From assembly GCA_937897985.1 (NCBI GenBank), contig CALCBD010000055.1, positions 1 through 36,077 of the forward strand: 36,077 bases of DNA, read 5' to 3'. Under the pieces are notes generated by a model. That model was not told the DNA's origin, did not search any database, and saw only the letters and a list, made by a program, of their open reading frames with translations. The translations under genes were made by a program, and so were the position numbers. Source of the stretch: an uncultured Paludibacter sp. (GTDB lineage Bacteria; Bacteroidota; Bacteroidia; Bacteroidales; Paludibacteraceae). The stretch's first letter is position 1. Each line of letters begins with the position of its first letter. Positions 1 to 7,713 of the stretch are shown piece by piece.

Positions 1-219
1 GTGGACAGAAAAATGTATTGGGAGAAGTCGGATTGGTATTTATAAGCTACAATCTGAGCCGGTTAATACAAATAACCGGAGGGATAAATGCCTTCAAAAA
101 GCTAATCGAAGAGATAATGGCTTAGTTTTGGCAAAAAAGGGCTTATTAGAAGCCTGAAACGATAAAATATAAACCCAAACGAAAAATAAAGAAGTTTTTG
201 CGCAGACTCTCGTTAGGGG
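1..219 (+). mobile_element. Partial IS1182-like element, right end (copy 1)
   Basis: The window opens inside an insertion sequence. Bases 3-125 encode the C-terminal tail of a DDE transposase: GQKNVLGEVGLVFIS, then NLSRLIQITGGINAFKKLI. It ends at an in-frame TAG at 123-125, earlier than in copy 2, where the same frame runs about 15 codons further. Copy 1 aligns without net gaps to 1737-1955 at a constant offset of 1736, including the non-coding tail ending CGCAGACTCTCGTTAGGGG. Similarity stops at 219/1955, which I take as the element's right boundary. The IS1182 assignment rests on the transposase tail pattern; no left inverted repeat is in the window. Confidence 0.7.
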
Positions 220-395
220 TTATTGCAAAAAAAGAAAACAAACTTTGTGAAAATTGAATTATCTTTGTTGAAAAGAAATTTAATATCAATAATATGAGCA
301 AATTAAGCGTAAACGGAGATAGTTTTTATACAAGGATTCTAGACTTACTTAAGTCGGCAAGAAAAACTGTTGTCCAGTCGGTGAACTAAACCATT

Positions 396-1301
396 GTGGA
401 CACTTACTTCGAGATTGGCAGGCTGATTGTGGAAGAAGAACAAAACGGGAAATCAAAAGCCGAATACGGGCAAAACCTAATCCGTGAATTATCGCAAAAA
501 CTGACAACTGAGTTCGGAAAAGGATTTTCGACCACCAACCTGAAGCAAATGAGGACATTTTACCTGACTTATTCAAAAGGTCAGACAGCGTCTGACGAAT
601 TCAGATTGAGTTGGTCGCATTACCTTATGCTAATGAGAATTGACAACGTGGAGGAACGCAGGTTTTATGAAATTGAAACTGCTGAAAATAGTTGGAGTTT
701 ACGGGAATTGCAACGACAATTTGACAGTGCACTTTACGAAAGACTAGCTTTGAGCAGGGACATGAATGAGGTCAGGAAGCTATCCGAAAAGGGACAGGCA
801 ATTGAGAAAGCACAAGATTCCCTCAAAGATCCTTACGTTCTGGAATTCCTGGGATTGCCCGAAGAAACGAAATACTCCGAGACCGAACTCGAACAAAAAC
901 TAATCGACAAGTTGGAGCATTTCCTGCTTGAATTAGGCAAAGGCTACACTTTTGTGGGTCGGCAAGTAAGATTTACATTTGACGACAAGCATTTTCGCGT
1001 AGACCTGGTTTTTTATAACCGCCTACTACAAAGCTTTGTACTGATTGACCTTAAAATCGGGGAAATTACCCACCAAGACCTCGGACAAATGCAAATGTAT
1101 GTCCACTATTACGACAGGTTTGTGAAGCTCGACAATGAGAATAAAACGATTGGCATTATTCTTTGCAAGAAGAAAAACGACACCCTTGTTGAAATCACAC
1201 TCCCGGAAAACAACGAACAGATTTTTGCAAGTAAGTACCTGACTGTTCTACCAAGCAAGAAGGAATTGAAAGAACTTATTAACAATAAACTTGACGAATG
1301 A
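396..1301 (+). CDS. DUF1016/YhcG-like PDDEXK nuclease family protein, N-terminus cut off by a stop codon
   Basis: The 301 residues read here have the two parts of the DUF1016 (YhcG) family: an N-terminal helical domain (YFEIGRLIVEEEQ, then AEYGQNLIRELSQKL) and a C-terminal PDDEXK nuclease-like core (VDLVFYNRLLQSFVLIDLKIG, with DLGQMQMYVHYYDR after it). Family members are found in defence islands and near restriction systems; the role of this one is unknown. The natural start is probably ATG at 294: codons 294-386 give MSKLSVNGDSFYTRILDL and onward in the same frame and fit the family's N-terminus, but codon 32 (387-389) is TAA. After it the frame continues TIVDTYFEIG, so the stop looks like a CAA-to-TAA change. 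Translation could restart at GTG 396, losing about 34 residues, or the gene may be dead. A TATCTTTG -7 element lies at 260-267. The gene sits between two IS1182-like fragments. Confidence 0.8.
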   Translation: MDTYFEIGRLIVEEEQNGKSKAEYGQNLIRELSQKLTTEFGKGFSTTNLKQMRTFYLTYSKGQTASDEFRLSWSHYLMLMRIDNVEERRFYEIETAENSWSLRELQRQFDSALYERLALSRDMNEVRKLSEKGQAIEKAQDSLKDPYVLEFLGLPEETKYSETELEQKLIDKLEHFLLELGKGYTFVGRQVRFTFDDKHFRVDLVFYNRLLQSFVLIDLKIGEITHQDLGQMQMYVHYYDRFVKLDNENKTIGIILCKKKNDTLVEITLPENNEQIFASKYLTVLPSKKELKELINNKLDE

Positions 1302-1426
1302 AAGCAACAAACACTTAACATACGCTCTTAGGTTTGCACAATAATTAGAATTATGAAAGGCGAGGTTAGTTTCAGTACTTTTGTTGTAAAAAAGCAAGGA
1401 ATTAACCGGCTTTGAGGGTAAACTAG

Positions 1427-1906
1427 ACCTGTCCGGCGGGAGAAATGCTGACAACCAACGGCACCTGGCTAACGCATAGCAGCAAAGGCTATAAATCGGC
1501 TTATAAGTTTCAACGCTATAATACGAAAAAATGCAAAACTTGTGGATTGCAACCCCAATGCACCAAAAGCAAAACCAATGGTAGAAATATAGACCGGAGT
1601 GAGTTTGCTGCCGAAGTGGAACAGAATAATAAACGGGTAAAAGGGAACCCGGCGTATTATAAGCAACGACAACAATTAGCCGGGCATCCCCGGGGGACGC
1701 TCAAACGACAGCGGGGATTTGATTTTGTATTGACACGTGGACAGAAAAATGTATTGGGAGAAGTCGGATTGGTATTTATAAGCTACAATCTTAGCCGGTT
1801 TATACAAATAACCGGAGGGATAAATGCCTTCAAAAAGCTAATCGAACAGATTTTGGCTTTGCTTTGGCAGAAAAGGGCTTATTTGAAGCCTGAAACGATA
1901 AAATAA
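1427..1906 (+). pseudogene. 5'-truncated IS1182-family transposase (copy 2)
   Basis: The open frame starts after a TAG at 1424-1426, reads TCPAGEMLTTNGTW and continues to a stop at 1904-1906. It shows the C-terminal part of an IS1182-type DDE transposase: the Cys-rich motif CKTCGLQPQCTKSK, then GHPRGTLKRQRGFDFVLTRGQ and the tail NLSRFIQITGG. The first two thirds of the enzyme, with most of the catalytic residues, are missing, so the ATG at 1445 is not a real start. The non-coding tail to 1955 matches copy 1. This is a dead remnant whose left end was lost by deletion or replacement. Confidence 0.8.
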
Positions 1907-1975
1907 AAACCCAAACGAGAAATAATGAAGTTTTTGCGCAGACTCTCGTTAGGGGCAAGGGCAAAAAATAAAAAA

Positions 1976-2066
1976 TGCGGAGAATAAATAGCACTTTTAC
2001 CGCATTTTATGCGGAATATATATTGTCGTGCGGTGAATAAGTTGTATTTTTACCGCAAATTTAGCG
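1976..2066 (+). promoter_or_regulatory. Two 29-bp operator-like repeats upstream of the Fic gene
   Basis: Copies at 1976-2004 and 2029-2057 begin TGCGG(A/T)GAATAA and end TTTTACCGCA. They match at 24 of 29 positions and start 53 bp apart, about five helical turns. Each is an interrupted palindrome (TGCGG facing CCGCA). Further TGCGG/GCGG half-sites follow at about 2010-2014 and 2063-2066, giving compact palindromes such as CCGCAT-TTT-ATGCGG. The second copy ends 23 bp before the Fic start codon. A role in autorepression, perhaps through the Fic protein's own winged-helix domain, is inference. Confidence 0.6.
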
Positions 2067-2080
2067 GAGAAAAGAAAAAT

Positions 2081-3181
2081 ATGTATTTATACAACAATCA
2101 AAACTGGCCAATATTTGAGTGGAATAGTGAGAAACTATTACCATTACTTGCTTATGTGAGAAATCGACAAGGAAAACTCATTGGAAAAATGGGTGCTTTG
2201 GGTTTTGAACTTCAAAATGAAGCAAATCTTGAGATATTGACAATTGAAATTCTAAAATCAACAGAAATTGAGGGTGAATTTCTTGACAGAGAACAAGTAA
2301 GGTCGTCAATTGCAAGACGTTTAGGGTTAGACATTTCTGGACTTGTTTATTCTGAACGAAATGTGGACGGAATAGTTGATTTAATGCTTGATGCAACAAA
2401 GAAATATGACAAAGAACTAACTAAAGAACGACTTTTTAGCTGGCATGCTTCTCTATTTCCCGCAGGACAAAGCGGAATGTACAAAATAATCACAGGAAAT
2501 TGGCGGGACGATTCGACCGGACCAATGCAGGTTGTTTCAGGAGCTTTAGGAAAAGAAAAAGTTCATTATCAGGCTCCACCAGCAAATCAAATAGAAAATG
2601 AAATGCGAATTTTTTTCGATTGGTTTAACCTGGAACAGAATGTTGACCCTGTTTTAAAAGCTGCAATTGCACACTTGTGGTTTGTAACGCTTCACCCATT
2701 TGAAGACGGGAACGGCCGGATTTCAAGGGCATTAAGTGAACTATTATTAGCACGTTCAGACGAACAATCGTATCGGTTTTACAGCATGTCTACGCAAATA
2801 CGAAAAGAACGAAATTCATATTATGACATTTTGGAGAAAACACAAAAAGGAAGTTTGGATATAACTAACTGGCTTGAATGGTTTTTGAATTGTTTATTAC
2901 ACTCAATTGAAAGCTCAGAAAAATTACTTGAGAAAGTTATTTATAAACACGAATTTTGGCTTCAGAACTCTAAAGTGTCAATAAATGAAAGACAGCGAAA
3001 AATACTGAATATGCTAATGGACGACTTTGAAGGGGTCTTGAACACGACAAAATGGGCAAAAATCGGAAAATGTTCGCAAGACACAGCATTGCGTGACATT
3101 CAGGATTTAATTGAAAAAGGAATTCTGGCGAAATCTGAACAAGGCGGACGAAGTACAAATTATGAATTGAAAACCAACTAA
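2081..3181 (+). CDS. Fic family protein (AMPylator fold) with C-terminal winged helix
   Basis: Fic proteins usually transfer AMP from ATP to a hydroxyl of a target protein. This 366-residue protein has the full catalytic loop HPFEDGNGRISR (about 205-216). It also has a class II-type inhibitory motif, STEIEG (60-65), which normally keeps the enzyme off until displaced. The N-terminus (MYLYNNQNWPIFEW) fits the DUF4172-Fic architecture, and the last ~65 residues (from INERQRKILNMLMDD to ILAKSEQGGRSTNYEL) read as a winged helix-turn-helix. I chose ATG 2081 over an upstream in-frame ATG at 2009 because the latter lies inside the palindromic repeats and its extra residues do not look like the family. 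No antitoxin gene is adjacent, as expected when the inhibitory motif is built in. Target unknown. Confidence 0.9.
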   Translation: MYLYNNQNWPIFEWNSEKLLPLLAYVRNRQGKLIGKMGALGFELQNEANLEILTIEILKSTEIEGEFLDREQVRSSIARRLGLDISGLVYSERNVDGIVDLMLDATKKYDKELTKERLFSWHASLFPAGQSGMYKIITGNWRDDSTGPMQVVSGALGKEKVHYQAPPANQIENEMRIFFDWFNLEQNVDPVLKAAIAHLWFVTLHPFEDGNGRISRALSELLLARSDEQSYRFYSMSTQIRKERNSYYDILEKTQKGSLDITNWLEWFLNCLLHSIESSEKLLEKVIYKHEFWLQNSKVSINERQRKILNMLMDDFEGVLNTTKWAKIGKCSQDTALRDIQDLIEKGILAKSEQGGRSTNYELKTN

Positions 3182-3370
3182 TTGCCCCAAACTCCAGCCC
3201 CTAATACTTAGGCTTCCTGTGGTCGGAACGACTCCCGTTTGGGACGGGATCTGCGACGCAGCAGGGAAGCGTTGGTTGAACCGTATTAGCTTCGCTGATC
3301 TTCGATTCCCGATAAGGAAAGCCAGTTCAACTTGCGTGGAGAAGAAAAAGTAGTTATGGAGGAAGCGACC
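3182..3370. other. Non-coding stretch with nested inverted repeats
   Basis: No credible gene. The DNA can fold: an outer stem GCTTCCTG (3212-3219) with CAGGGAAGC (3262-3270, one bulge) encloses a perfect TCCCGT/ACGGGA hairpin (3233-3238/3244-3249). A separate pair GTTGAAC/GTTCAAC lies at 3275-3281/3325-3331. This could be a termination region for the Fic gene, an element end, or a small structured RNA; the sequence does not decide. Confidence 0.4.
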
Positions 3371-3374
3371 TGTT

Positions 3375-3575
3375 TTAATAAGTTGTGGCTATAAGCTGGT
3401 TCATCATAACAGCATGTGGTATTCCTAAAACCTTTCCTTGAATAAAATTCTCTTTTGGAACTTCTATACCAGTAGTTATATAGTAAGCTTGATTTTGAAA
3501 ATTAAATCTTATTTTGATTGCACATTTTCCATTATTCTTTGGACGTCGTGCTTCGAGTACTACAGCGACTTTCAT
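3375..3575 (-). pseudogene. Tyrosine recombinase (phage-type integrase), N-terminal stump
   Basis: Read from ATG 3575 the product is MKVAVVLEARRPKNNGKC and onward for 67 residues, stopping at 3375. It matches the arm-binding N-terminal domain of Bacteroidota integrases (short basic start, YYITTGIEVPKENF strand, GIPHA segment). The SAM-like core-binding domain and the whole catalytic domain (R...HxxR...Y) are missing, so it cannot recombine DNA. An upstream in-frame ATG at 3698 falls in the U-run of the tRNA terminator and is not a likely start. Lying just downstream of tRNA-Pro on the same strand, it is the classic footprint of an element that integrated at that tRNA and later lost most of its integrase. 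Confidence 0.65.
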
Positions 3576-3696
3576 AATACTAATATCAGGATAAGGATTT
3601 TGAAAATTATTCAAAAAAAATGTCGCATTTTGTCGCATTTTGACAGGTTGTTGCACATTGTTTTGAAAATGTTTTGAAAATAGATTTTTGTCGGAC

Positions 3697-3754
3697 ATAA
3701 AAAAAGTGATTTTAAGTTGTTTTTACTTTCCATGTAATCAACTCAAAATCACTT
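3697..3754 (-). terminator. Intrinsic terminator of the tRNA-Pro transcript
   Basis: AAGTGATTTTAAGTTG (3704-3719) and CAACTCAAAATCACTT (3739-3754) form a 16-bp stem with one G-U position. On the minus strand it is followed directly by seven U residues (plus-strand A run 3699-3705). It sits 25 bp beyond the 3' end of tRNA-Pro on the same strand. Confidence 0.8.
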
Positions 3755-3779
3755 ATATAAATAGAACTTTCGTTCTTTG

Positions 3780-3854
3780 TCGGGGTAGCGGGATTCGAAC
3801 CCACGACCCCCTGCTCCCAAAGCAGGTGCGCTAACCGGACTGCGCTACACCCCG
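3780..3854 (-). tRNA. tRNA-Pro(UGG)
   Basis: On the minus strand the sequence folds as a complete cloverleaf. The acceptor CGGGGTG pairs with TACCCCG, followed by discriminator A at 3780. The D stem is GCGC/GCGC. The anticodon stem CCTGC/GCAGG holds loop TTTGGGA, giving anticodon UGG. The T arm is GTGGG-TTCGAAT-CCCGC. CCA is not encoded. It is the last of three tandem tRNA-like units and the only intact one. Confidence 0.95.
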
Positions 3855-3869
3855 AAATAATGTTTTTTT

Positions 3870-3942
3870 AAGCGCGGGATTCGGACTTGCGACCCTCCCG
3901 ATCCTTAATCGGGATGCGCTAACCGGACTGCGCTACACCCCG
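3870..3942 (-). other. Degenerate tRNA-Pro-like unit 2
   Basis: On the minus strand the 5' half is identical to tRNA-Pro (CGGGGTGTAGCGCAGTCCGG and TTAGCGCA), and part of the 3' arm (GAATCCCGC) is kept. The anticodon arm is replaced by a perfect TCCCGAT/ATCGGGA hairpin. The 3' acceptor strand reads GCGCTTAAA and cannot pair with CGGGGTG. In tRNA numbering the loop would give anticodon AAG, but with no acceptor stem it should not be a working tRNA. It is joined to tRNA-Pro by a 15-bp spacer also found after unit 1. Confidence 0.65.
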
Positions 3943-3957
3943 AAATAATGTTTTTTT

Positions 3958-4026
3958 ATGCGCGGGATTCAGACTTGCGACCCTCCCGATCCTTAATCGG
4001 GATGCGCCAACCGCACTGAGTAAATT
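3958..4026 (-). other. Degenerate tRNA-Pro-like unit 1
   Basis: This third copy lies 88 bp from unit 2 and keeps the same TCCCGAT/ATCGGGA arm and CCCGCGC segment. Its 5' third has diverged (ACTCAGTGCGGTTGGCGC), so the D stem no longer pairs. It is the first unit transcribed from the promoter at 4057-4087. Short outer segments TATGCG and CGCATA could pair as a remnant or new outer stem. Confidence 0.55.
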
Positions 4027-4056
4027 CGCATACTAATGATTTCTCAAAAGCGAGTG

Positions 4057-4087
4057 CAAAGATACTCCCTTTTTCTGTAAATACAAA
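4057..4087 (-). promoter_or_regulatory. Promoter of the tRNA-Pro array
   Basis: On the minus strand TTTG (4084-4087) is followed after exactly 19 nt by TATCTTTG (4057-4064), a full match to the Bacteroidota -33/-7 consensus. Transcription would run left through both tRNA-like units, tRNA-Pro and the terminator. It overlaps the divergent hemW promoter. Confidence 0.75.
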
Positions 4088-4105
4088 CATTTTGTTGTAT
4101 TTTTG
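4074..4105 (+). promoter_or_regulatory. hemW: Probable hemW promoter
   Basis: A TATTTTTG -7 element (4098-4105) has a TCTG, one base from TTTG, 20 nt upstream (4074-4077). The core overlaps the minus-strand tRNA promoter, so the two may compete. Confidence 0.5.
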
Positions 4106-4168
4106 TCAAATTAATGACTTTTTTCTTGATGAGCGAAATCAAATAATTGATTTACAAATTATTATATA

Positions 4169-5296
4169 ATGGCAGGCATATATATTCATATTCCCTTTTG
4201 TAAACAGAGATGTACTTATTGTGATTTTTATACTCAGGTTGCACCTCAAAAAATCGGTGGAATTGTGGATGCAATCATCAGAGAAATGCATGTCAGAAAA
4301 TATTATCTTCGGGATGAAAGTATTGAAACTATTTACTTTGGGGGAGGAACTCCCAGTTTATTGAGCATTCATCAGTTCAATTTAATTTTTAAAGCCATTT
4401 TTGAGTTATATCATGTCATTCAAAATGCTGAAATTACTTTCGAAGCCAATCCGGATGATTTAACGCCGGAATTTCTTAAACAAATGAAGGATTTACCATT
4501 TAATAGAATAAGTATTGGAATTCAATCATTTAATGATGATTTTCTCAAATCGCTAAACAGACGACATACTGCTCAACAAGCCATCAATGCAGTGGAATTT
4601 TGTCAGAATTATGGTTTTAATAATATAAGTGTCGACCTTATTTATGGTTTACCGGGTCAAACACTTTGCAACTGGCAGGCTGAACTGGATGCTGTATTTA
4701 ACCTTAATGTTCAGCATATTTCTGTTTACGGACTGACATACGAAAAGGGAACAAAGCTTTGGATGCAGCGCGAAAAAGGAATTGTTAGTGAAACGGATGA
4801 TGATTTAATGATTGAAATGTACAGCGAATTGCTTAAGAAAATGGATATTAACGGATTTGAAGCGTATGAAATTTCAAATTTTGCTTTACCGGGATATTAT
4901 TCAAAACATAATAGTGCATACTGGAAATTAAATCCATATATCGGGCTCGGTCCTTCGGCTCATTCTTTCGATGGAGTTTCGAGGCAATGGAATGTTGCTT
5001 CCAATACAAAATATATTACGGCAATCAACAGCGACAACATTTTTTTTGAAAAAGAAATTCTCAGCGAAACCGACAGATACAATGATTATGTCATGGTAAC
5101 GTTAAGAACATCGGCTGGAATTGATTTGTCGTACCTCGAAAGAAAATTCGGATTGAAGCATTTAAATTATTGTCTGGAAATTTCTTCAAAATACATCAGC
5201 AAGCAAAAATTATCATTCGTAAATAATCATATCAGGCTAACGACCGCCGGAATTCATATATCAAATCTGATAATCAGTGATTTAATGTTGGTTTAA
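4169..5296 (+). CDS. hemW: Radical SAM heme chaperone HemW
   Basis: HemW-type proteins resemble oxygen-independent coproporphyrinogen III oxidase but are thought to bind heme and pass it to target proteins. The 375-residue product starts MAGIYIHIPFCKQRCTYCDF with the radical SAM CxxxCxxC motif at C11, C15 and C18, binding a [4Fe-4S] cluster and S-adenosylmethionine. It then has the GGGTPS glycine motif and NPDDLT. HNSAYWKLNPYIGLGPSAHS is typical of the HemW branch; the longer N-terminus of true HemN is absent. Length fits the family. It stands alone, divergent from the tRNA-Pro array, with 104 bp before the next gene. Cytoplasmic. Confidence 0.92.
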   Translation: MAGIYIHIPFCKQRCTYCDFYTQVAPQKIGGIVDAIIREMHVRKYYLRDESIETIYFGGGTPSLLSIHQFNLIFKAIFELYHVIQNAEITFEANPDDLTPEFLKQMKDLPFNRISIGIQSFNDDFLKSLNRRHTAQQAINAVEFCQNYGFNNISVDLIYGLPGQTLCNWQAELDAVFNLNVQHISVYGLTYEKGTKLWMQREKGIVSETDDDLMIEMYSELLKKMDINGFEAYEISNFALPGYYSKHNSAYWKLNPYIGLGPSAHSFDGVSRQWNVASNTKYITAINSDNIFFEKEILSETDRYNDYVMVTLRTSAGIDLSYLERKFGLKHLNYCLEISSKYISKQKLSFVNNHIRLTTAGIHISNLIISDLMLV

Positions 5297-5400
5297 TTTT
5301 AATTTGCTCTGATACAAAACTCCGGAACTGAAATTTAGATAACAACAGAAACTACTCAAAAAAAAATTGTACTTTTGTATTTCAATTAAGTAAGTTAATT

Positions 5401-7713
5401 ATGGCAAAATCGAATCAAAATAATGATCTTCGTAAAAAATTCTCCCGTTGGTTCTGGGGGCTATTTGTTGTTGGTATATTTTCAATCGTACTGATATTTG
5501 TCTCAATTGCTATCGGATGGATTGGATATTTACCCCCTGTCGATGAATTGCAAAATCCAATTAATAAATACGCTTCAGAGATATATTCTTCTGATTTACA
5601 GATATTAGGACAGTACTCAAGAAGTAAGAACAACAGAATTAAAACTGATTTCAATCAAATATCTCAAAATGTAATCAATGCACTGGTGGCAACTGAAGAT
5701 GTGCGATTTTACAAACATTCGGGAATTGATGGCATTGCATTGTCGAGAGCTGCTGTTTTCAGAGGTATTTTTCATATTAAAAGTTCAGGTGGAGGAAGTA
5801 CTTTAACACAACAACTTGCCAAACAATTGTATTCGCCCGAAGCGGGAAATATCATTGAAAGGGCTTTTCAAAAGCCGATTGAGTGGATTATTTCTGTAAA
5901 ACTTGAAAAAATGTATTCAAAAGAGGAAATACTTACACTTTATCTTAATCAGTTTGATTTTTTGAATAATGCGGTCGGAATTAAATCAGCAGCTCAGATT
6001 TATTTTGGGAAAAGTCCTTCAAAATTAAAAATTGAAGAAGCTGCCACATTGGTCGGGATGTTAAAAAATTCATCGCTTTATAATCCTGTAAGATACAACG
6101 AAAGAACAAAAGGTCGTAGAAATGTGGTACTAAATCAGATGAGAAAAGCTGATTTCATCACATCTGAACAATATGATTCGCTGAAAAATTTACCACTTAC
6201 GCTTAATTATAAAAAGGCTGATCACAAATTGGGACTGGCTCCCTATTTCAGGGAATATCTCAGAATCATTCTTATGGCAAAAGAACCAAATAAGAGTGAT
6301 TATGCGTCATGGCAGACACAGAAGTACAAAGACGATCTTTGGCAATGGGAAAATAATCCGCTCTACGGATTTTGTAATAAACACACTAAACCCGATGGTT
6401 CACCCTACAATCTGTATGTTGATGGTTTGAAAATATATACCACCATCGATTCGCGTATGCAGGCTTACGCCGAAGAGGCTGTCAGAGAACATATACAGGC
6501 ACTTCAGAAAACTTTTTTCAACGAAAAGAAAGGTCGTTCGTATGCTCCGTTTTCAAAAAGAATGAAACAGGAAGATATAGATGCTATTATGGACAGATCG
6601 ATAAAGCAGACTGAACGTTATATCAAACTCAAAGCAGCAGGTTTTACTAAAGAACAAATCGATGTTTTATTCAGGGAGCCTTTAGAAATGCAGGTTTTTT
6701 CGTATAATGGAATGATTGATACAGTGATGTCGCCTCTTGATTCGATTAAATATCACAAGTATTTTCTGAGATGCGGATTTATGTCGATGGATGCCCGGAG
6801 CGGATATGTGAAAGCCTATGTGGGAGGACCGGATTTTACTCAGTTCCAGTACGATATGGTTAATTTGGGACGTCGACAGGTAGGTTCCACAGTAAAACCT
6901 TATCTCTACACTCTGGCAATGGAAGAAGGGATGTCTCCCTGCGACAGAACAATCAACCGTCCGATTACAATCATAGATGGAAATGGTAAACCATGGACAC
7001 CACGCAATGCTTCAAAAGCCCGTTTGGGTGAGTCAGTTACTCTTCGCTGGGGGCTTGCTAATTCAAATAACTGGATTTCAGCATATTTGATGAGTCTTTT
7101 TACACCTGAGGCAATGGTTAAACTGATGCGTTCGTTCGGGATTCGCGGACAACTCGATCCGGTGGTTTCGCTCGCCCTGGGGCCCTGCGAAATTTCGGTG
7201 GCCGAAATGGTAGATGCTTACACAGCATTTCCAAATAAAGGTATTCGGGTTGAACCGGTTTATGTGTCAAGAATTGAAGATGCTAACGGAAATGTAATTG
7301 CCACGTTTAATACCAAAATGCACGAAATATTCAGTGAATCAACAGCCTATAAAATGATTTATATGATGCGCTCGGTAGTTGATGGCGGAACCGGGGGCAG
7401 GATAAGGCGAAACTACGGATTGATGATGCCCATGGGAGGTAAAACCGGAACGACTCAGAATAACTCGGATGGTTGGTTTATGGGTTACACGCCTTCGCTT
7501 GTTTCGGGGGTATGGGTAGGAGGTGAAGACCGTTCGATTCATTTTGATAACATAGGTGAGGGACAGGGAGCAAGTATGGCACTTCCAATCTGGGCTTTGT
7601 ACATGAAAAAAGTACTTGCAGATCCGAGTCTCGGATATTCGCCTACAGAAGATTTCGATGTGCCGGGTACTTTTAATTCAATAGGCAATTGTGAAGAGAA
7701 TGTTTTTGAATAA
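5401..7713 (+). CDS. Class A penicillin-binding protein (PBP1A-like)
   Basis: A bifunctional cell-wall enzyme that polymerises lipid II into glycan strands and cross-links peptide stems in the periplasm. After a short cytoplasmic start comes one membrane anchor (about 17-45). The GT51 glycosyltransferase domain shows ATEDVRFYKHSGID with catalytic E99 and GGSTLTQQLAKQLY. The transpeptidase domain has all three penicillin-binding motifs: S496-TVK, S555-NN and K681-TG. At 770 residues it is normal for the Bacteroidota group. A TACTTTTG -7 element lies at 5370-5377, but no good -33 box is visible, so it is probably transcribed on its own. No truncation or missing residue seen. Confidence 0.93.
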   Translation: MAKSNQNNDLRKKFSRWFWGLFVVGIFSIVLIFVSIAIGWIGYLPPVDELQNPINKYASEIYSSDLQILGQYSRSKNNRIKTDFNQISQNVINALVATEDVRFYKHSGIDGIALSRAAVFRGIFHIKSSGGGSTLTQQLAKQLYSPEAGNIIERAFQKPIEWIISVKLEKMYSKEEILTLYLNQFDFLNNAVGIKSAAQIYFGKSPSKLKIEEAATLVGMLKNSSLYNPVRYNERTKGRRNVVLNQMRKADFITSEQYDSLKNLPLTLNYKKADHKLGLAPYFREYLRIILMAKEPNKSDYASWQTQKYKDDLWQWENNPLYGFCNKHTKPDGSPYNLYVDGLKIYTTIDSRMQAYAEEAVREHIQALQKTFFNEKKGRSYAPFSKRMKQEDIDAIMDRSIKQTERYIKLKAAGFTKEQIDVLFREPLEMQVFSYNGMIDTVMSPLDSIKYHKYFLRCGFMSMDARSGYVKAYVGGPDFTQFQYDMVNLGRRQVGSTVKPYLYTLAMEEGMSPCDRTINRPITIIDGNGKPWTPRNASKARLGESVTLRWGLANSNNWISAYLMSLFTPEAMVKLMRSFGIRGQLDPVVSLALGPCEISVAEMVDAYTAFPNKGIRVEPVYVSRIEDANGNVIATFNTKMHEIFSESTAYKMIYMMRSVVDGGTGGRIRRNYGLMMPMGGKTGTTQNNSDGWFMGYTPSLVSGVWVGGEDRSIHFDNIGEGQGASMALPIWALYMKKVLADPSLGYSPTEDFDVPGTFNSIGNCEENVFE

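Noticed and set aside
2009..2080. Longer Fic start at ATG 2009
   Set aside because: The extra 24 residues lie in the palindromic repeats and do not resemble Fic N-termini.
3576..3698. Longer integrase start at 3698
   Set aside because: The start codon falls in the U-run of the tRNA terminator, and residues before MKVAVV do not fit the arm-binding domain.
3870..3942. Second tRNA gene with anticodon AAG
   Set aside because: The acceptor strands cannot pair, there is no long variable arm as in tRNA-Leu, and the T stem is poor; it is a tRNA-like derivative.
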